Shown here: in pieces, positions 60,626 through 64,000 of the stretch
Numbering within the stretch: position 1 is the first letter of the stretch
How the letters are laid out: each line of letters begins with the position of its first letter
NCBI GenBank assembly: GCA_035624785.1
Contig: DASPQV010000028.1
Location: forward strand, 60,179-124,178
Source of the DNA: JAJZNI01 sp035624785
GTDB lineage: Bacteria; Chloroflexota; Dormibacteria; Aeolococcales; Aeolococcaceae
Direction: 5' to 3'
DNA: 64,000 bases
Position numbers and translations under genes: made by a program
The notes under the pieces: generated by a model
What the model saw: the letters and a program-made list of their open reading frames with translations, nothing else
What the model was told of the DNA's origin: nothing
Databases searched by the model: none

Positions 60626-61987
60626 ATGGAGCCCTGGTGCCATCATGAGCCGGCTGTGCTCGAGATCCTGCGCGCCTCGCTGACCCGCAGGCTGGAGCCG
60701 GCCCACCGGCTGCTCCTCGCCCAGCTGGTCATGTTCACCGGGGTGGCCGCGCTCTTCCCGGTGGTGCCCCTCTACGTGCGGGAGCACGGGGGCAGCTCGG
60801 CCGACGTGGCCCTCTTCATCGCCGGCCCCCTGGTGGCGAGCACGCTGGTCCAGGTCCCCGCCGGCCACCTGGTGGACCGCGTCGGCCGCCGCCCCATGCT
60901 GATCGGCAGCCGGATCGCCTTCGCCGCCCTCTCCTTCGGCCTGTTCGCTGATCGCGGGCCTCTCTGGCTGCTGGCTCTCCTCCGGGTGGGCCAGGGGGCG
61001 AGCAGCGGCGCCTACCTCCCCGCCCTCCGAGCCGCCCTCGCCGACCTGACCCCCGTCGGCCAGCGCGGGATGCGCTACGCCCAGCTCCAGGCCTGCGAGA
61101 TGGTGGGGCTCCTGCTCGGACCGGCCATCGGCGGGGCCATCGCCCTCTGGCGATACTCGGGGATCTTCGCGGCCTGCGGGGTGTCGGTGCTGGTGGGCCT
61201 GGGAACCCTGATCCGGATGCCGGAAACCCGGCTGGCCGGCGCCGTGGAGACGACCCCGCACCCGGCGGGGGTGGCGGCGGCTGGCGGAAGCCCGTCCTCC
61301 GCGCCCGGCTCAGCGCCGCCGCTGCCGGGCCGTTGGTGGTGGCGGGCAGCGCTGCTAGTCCCCGCCGGCACCCTGGCCGCGGTGGGCGCCATGTTCAACA
61401 TGTACGACGTCGTCTGGCCCCAGTACCTGCAGGTCCGGGGCTACGACACCCTGGTGATCGGCCTGTCGATCTCCTTCTTCGCAGTCCCGATCCTGCTGCT
61501 CGCCGGTCGTGCGGGCCGGCTCAGCGACCGGGCCAACCGGCGGCTCCTCATCCCCGCTGCGCTCGCCGTCGTGGCCGGCTGCGCGTCCACCTACCCGGAG
61601 CTGCGCAGCATCTACACCATCCTGCTGGTGGGCACCGCGGAGGCCATCGCGATGGTGGTCATCGAGCCCAGCCTCTATGCCCTGATCAGCGAGGCCGCCG
61701 ATGTCCGCGTCCGGGGGCGCGCCATGGGGCTCGGCGGCTTCTTCGAGGCGGCCGGAGGAGCCCTCGGCGCGGGCGTGCTCGGCGCCCTGTACGGAATCGC
61801 CGAACCCGTCCCCTTCTGGGGCGGCGCCGCCTGCTGCGTGCTCGCCGCCCTGGTGTGCCTGGTTGCGCTCCCCACACCCCGGGCGCCCGGACCCGGCCCG
61901 GCCAGGTTCGCGGTCGCGCCCGAGCCGCTCGACACCGTGCCGGCTGAGCTCAACCTGACCCTGAGCGGCAGACCGGGGCTGGAATGA
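60626..61987 (+). CDS. major facilitator superfamily transporter
   Basis: 453 residues with about twelve membrane segments in two halves. Motif A GHLVDRVGRRPMLIG follows TM2, and a related GRAGRLSDRANRRLLIP is in the second half, indicating an MFS drug or metabolite exporter/importer. A 40-residue Pro/Gly-rich loop joins the halves. ATG 60626 (MEPWCHHEPAV) and GTG 60656 are both possible. It is divergent from the propeller paralogue 2. Substrate unknown. Confidence 0.9.
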   Translation: MEPWCHHEPAVLEILRASLTRRLEPAHRLLLAQLVMFTGVAALFPVVPLYVREHGGSSADVALFIAGPLVASTLVQVPAGHLVDRVGRRPMLIGSRIAFAALSFGLFADRGPLWLLALLRVGQGASSGAYLPALRAALADLTPVGQRGMRYAQLQACEMVGLLLGPAIGGAIALWRYSGIFAACGVSVLVGLGTLIRMPETRLAGAVETTPHPAGVAAAGGSPSSAPGSAPPLPGRWWWRAALLVPAGTLAAVGAMFNMYDVVWPQYLQVRGYDTLVIGLSISFFAVPILLLAGRAGRLSDRANRRLLIPAALAVVAGCASTYPELRSIYTILLVGTAEAIAMVVIEPSLYALISEAADVRVRGRAMGLGGFFEAAGGALGAGVLGALYGIAEPVPFWGGAACCVLAALVCLVALPTPRAPGPGPARFAVAPEPLDTVPAELNLTLSGRPGLE

Positions 61988-62056
61988 TCCCACCGGAGCT
62001 AGGAACCGCGGGACGGCCGGCTCCGGAACCATGAGAGGGGCGTCCCGGCCGGAGGG

Positions 62057-62440
62057 TCAGCCGGTCCCCAGCGCCCGGATCGAGAAGAGGAATGCCAGCA
62101 CGAAGCCGACAGCCAGCATCCCGGCCTCCCGCCTCCCGGTCCCGCTCCGGGAGAGCAGCGCGGTGGCGGGAAGGGTGACGAACGTCAGGGGCCCGTACAG
62201 GAGATGCAGACCCTGGCTCGGGCGCCCACCCAGCACCAGCATCGCCAGGCCGAGCGCCGCCTGGACGGTGATCGCCGCGAAGGCCAGCCAGAGGTAGGCG
62301 CGCACGGTGGGCAGGAAGCGCTGGCCGCGGATCGCCAGCGCCGCCGCCACCGCCCCGGCCAGGAGGATGACGACCAGCGCGAATCCCAGCCGCTGGTGCA
62401 CGTTGACCAGCGCGCTCTCGAACCCGCCGGCGGCGAGCAT
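62057..62440 (-). CDS. small membrane protein with four transmembrane segments
   Basis: 127 residues, four hydrophobic helices (FALVVILLAGAVAAALA, YLWLAFAAITVQAALGLAML, LLYGPLTFVTLPATAL, GMLAVGFVLAFLFSIRAL). His residues in VHQRLGF and LHLLYG recall haem-binding helices of COX15/CtaA or cytochrome b561-like small proteins, but the evidence is thin. No family assigned. Convergent with the MFS gene. Confidence 0.7.
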   Translation of the reverse strand: MLAAGGFESALVNVHQRLGFALVVILLAGAVAAALAIRGQRFLPTVRAYLWLAFAAITVQAALGLAMLVLGGRPSQGLHLLYGPLTFVTLPATALLSRSGTGRREAGMLAVGFVLAFLFSIRALGTG

Positions 62441-62624
62441 CCGCGGTCAGCCTCGGGAGGTCAGGCGCCGCAGCCCGAGCTTGGGGGTCAGGGCAGAGGT
62501 CATGGCAGCCTGTCAGCGTAAGAGGACGAGCAAGCCGGCTGCCGTAAACATGTTGAAATCAGCGAACGGCTCTGACCAGCCGCCGTGCTGCCACCCACGC
62601 CGAGTGCAAGGCGCCGAGCGCCGT

Positions 62625-63998
62625 TCAGACCCGGCTGACGCTGCCGGTGGCGGCTCCCCGCCGCGACAGGGTATCGATCATGACCGCGCCCAGCAGGACC
62701 AGGCCCGGGGCGATGAACACCCACGCCGGCCCGATGCTGAGCATGAAGAGGCCGACGTAGATGCCGCCGATGACGAGGCCGCCGAGCAGCCCGTGGAGGG
62801 CCTTGCCGCGGCCGCCGAAGAGGCTGGTGCCGCCGATGACGGCGGCGGCCACTGCGTAGAGCACCAGCTGTCCACCGCCCTCGCTGACCCCGGTGCCGGC
62901 CCCGAAGTTGCTCGACATCTCGACCTGCCACGAGGCGAACAGCACCCCTGCGATGCCCGCCGTCAGTGAGCAGAGCACGAAGCACCAGGTGCGGATCGCG
63001 GCGAGACTGATGCCGGCTCGCCGGGCCGCCTCGGGGTTTCCCCCCACGGCGTATGCGTAACGGCCAAACCGGGTCCGCTGGAGCAGCAGGCTCCACGCTA
63101 CGAAGACGACAAGAACGATGGGAACCGCCCAGGGCACTCCCTCGACCGCTATCTGGCTACCCCGGTTGACGTTGGAGATGGCCACGACGGCGATGCCCAC
63201 CGCGGCGATAAGAAGCACCTTGACCACGGTGAGGCCGACGGGGGGCGCCACCAGCCCGCTGTGGCGGCGCCGGGTGTCACCCAACCAGAGAACGGCGCCG
63301 ATCAGCGCAACCACGACCACCATGGCGATCCAGCCCGCCACCGGGTCGATGGTGCCGTGAACGAGATCGTAGAACAGGCGCTGGTCGGCGAAGCGGGTGC
63401 TGGAGATGGACACCAGCCCGGACGGCCCCAGGGCGATGAAGAGCAGGCCCTCCCAGATCAGGTACCCGCTCAGGGTGACGATGAACGACGGCAGCTTGAG
63501 CCGCGAGATCAGGCTCCCCTGGATCGCCCCAATCAGCGCGCAGACCAGGAGCGCGGCCAGGATCGCCGCCCACCAGGGCCAGCCGGCGTGGCCGACGCCG
63601 GGTTGCACCAGGTCGGCGGCGATGACCCCCCCGAGCCCGGCGACGAACCCGATCGACAGGTCGATCTCGCCGATGAGGAGGGCGAACCCCTCGGCCATGG
63701 CAAGGGTGATGAAGACGGTGCTCTGGATGAAGATGTTGACCAGGTTGGAGGGACTGAGGAAGGCATGGCCCGGGGTGACGATGGCGAAGGCGGCGGCGAT
63801 GACCGCCAGGCCGAGGACCACCGGAAGCACGCCGGTATCGCCGCCGCGCACCCGCAGCGACCAGCCCCGCAGGTACTGGCCCAGCGACTGGGCGGTGATC
63901 TCGGGGGGGACCTCCAGCGCCGCCACCTCGGCGGCCGCGGTCAGGTCCGCCGCCGGCGGGGCCTCGCGGGCCAGATCCGTTCCCACCCCAGCTCCCAC
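62625..63998 (-). CDS. sugar ABC transporter permease (XylH/RbsC type), possibly truncated by window edge
   Basis: At least 457 residues. The BPD_transp_2 pattern is clear: ...NIFIQSTVFITLAMAEGFALLIGEIDLSIG, GxxNG-like GSLISRLKLPSFIVTLSG, and GGNPEAARRAGIS followed by GGTSLFGGRGKALHGLLGG. About ten membrane segments. The first ~45 residues are hydrophilic. GTG at 63998 is the first in-frame start, but the gene may continue past the end of the window. An ABC ATPase and binding protein would be expected next door beyond 64 kb. Confidence 0.9.
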   Translation of the reverse strand: MGAGVGTDLAREAPPAADLTAAAEVAALEVPPEITAQSLGQYLRGWSLRVRGGDTGVLPVVLGLAVIAAAFAIVTPGHAFLSPSNLVNIFIQSTVFITLAMAEGFALLIGEIDLSIGFVAGLGGVIAADLVQPGVGHAGWPWWAAILAALLVCALIGAIQGSLISRLKLPSFIVTLSGYLIWEGLLFIALGPSGLVSISSTRFADQRLFYDLVHGTIDPVAGWIAMVVVVALIGAVLWLGDTRRRHSGLVAPPVGLTVVKVLLIAAVGIAVVAISNVNRGSQIAVEGVPWAVPIVLVVFVAWSLLLQRTRFGRYAYAVGGNPEAARRAGISLAAIRTWCFVLCSLTAGIAGVLFASWQVEMSSNFGAGTGVSEGGGQLVLYAVAAAVIGGTSLFGGRGKALHGLLGGLVIGGIYVGLFMLSIGPAWVFIAPGLVLLGAVMIDTLSRRGAATGSVSRV

Positions 63999-64000
63999 CA

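Noticed and set aside
1..64000. tRNA, rRNA, CRISPR or transposase genes
   Set aside because: No T-loop-like GGTTCRA sequences in cloverleaf context, no regular short spaced repeats and no transposase motifs were found by reading; a tRNAscan/Infernal run would be decisive.

Overview
The window is a contiguous, very GC-rich (roughly 70% by eye), densely coded bacterial chromosome segment. No tRNA, rRNA, CRISPR array, transposase or phage gene was recognised. The gene content is that of a soil-type, metabolically flexible Gram-positive-like lineage of the Chloroflexota/Candidatus Dormibacterota or deep actinobacterial kind: RNase Y, HrcA with a CIRCE operator, a non-discriminating AspRS, a group 3b NiFe hydrogenase, leaderless or near-leaderless genes, and many ATGA/GTGA coupled starts. 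The phylum is an inference from content, not a measurement.

Region 1 (1-9.1 kb): the end of hypD, then hypE, a class 3 lipase, and a trx-osmC-csoR redox/sulfur operon on the minus strand with two matching palindromic operators. Next come hypF, a thiamine-diphosphate enzyme transcribed divergently from it, and a universal stress protein. Region 2 (9.3-16.3 kb): phosphoketolase and acetate kinase (acetyl-phosphate to acetate plus ATP), an adenine/adenosine deaminase, a PPK2 polyphosphate kinase, possible ABC transporter debris, and a CBS-BON protein. Region 3 (16.5-21.6 kb, minus): a complete group 3b hydrogenase operon in the order hydB, a cyclic-nucleotide-binding protein, hydG, hydD, hydA, maturation protease. 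Most junctions overlap by 4 bp.

Region 4 (22-30 kb): nitronate monooxygenase, a SRPBCC-like protein, a DtxR-type regulator, and a pyruvate:ferredoxin oxidoreductase operon (gamma, alpha, beta). Its last gene fuses a GltD-like flavoprotein to a two-cluster ferredoxin. A flavodoxin-like gene follows. Region 5 (30.1-39 kb): a TetR-type regulator with two DNA-binding domains leading an ABC-2 exporter, a ferritin-like/VIT1 transporter flanked by two flavin-reductase-fold proteins, a GAF histidine kinase, a small membrane protein and a LysR regulator.

Region 6 (39-56.4 kb): housekeeping genes (aspS, rny, rsmE, mtaB, hemW, lepA). These are interspersed with a diguanylate cyclase coupled to a Pro/Thr-rich membrane protein and a heat-shock cluster hrcA-grpE-dnaJ plus hsp20, which lacks dnaK. 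Region 7 (56.7-64 kb): two tandem paralogous signal-anchored YCF48-type beta-propeller proteins, an MFS transporter, a small membrane protein and a sugar-type ABC permease that reaches the window edge.

Together the genes suggest flexible redox and energy metabolism: reversible NAD(P)-linked H2 cycling, pyruvate/ferredoxin chemistry, acetate formation and polyphosphate use, embedded in stress and metal regulation. The most notable signals are a paired CsoR-family operator/promoter, a double-HTH TetR with a palindrome over a leaderless promoter, a perfect G/C hairpin shared by the hypF and ackA starts, a 60-bp repeat with an internal palindrome upstream of the hydrogenase operon, and recurrent -10 boxes 6-10 nt before start codons.
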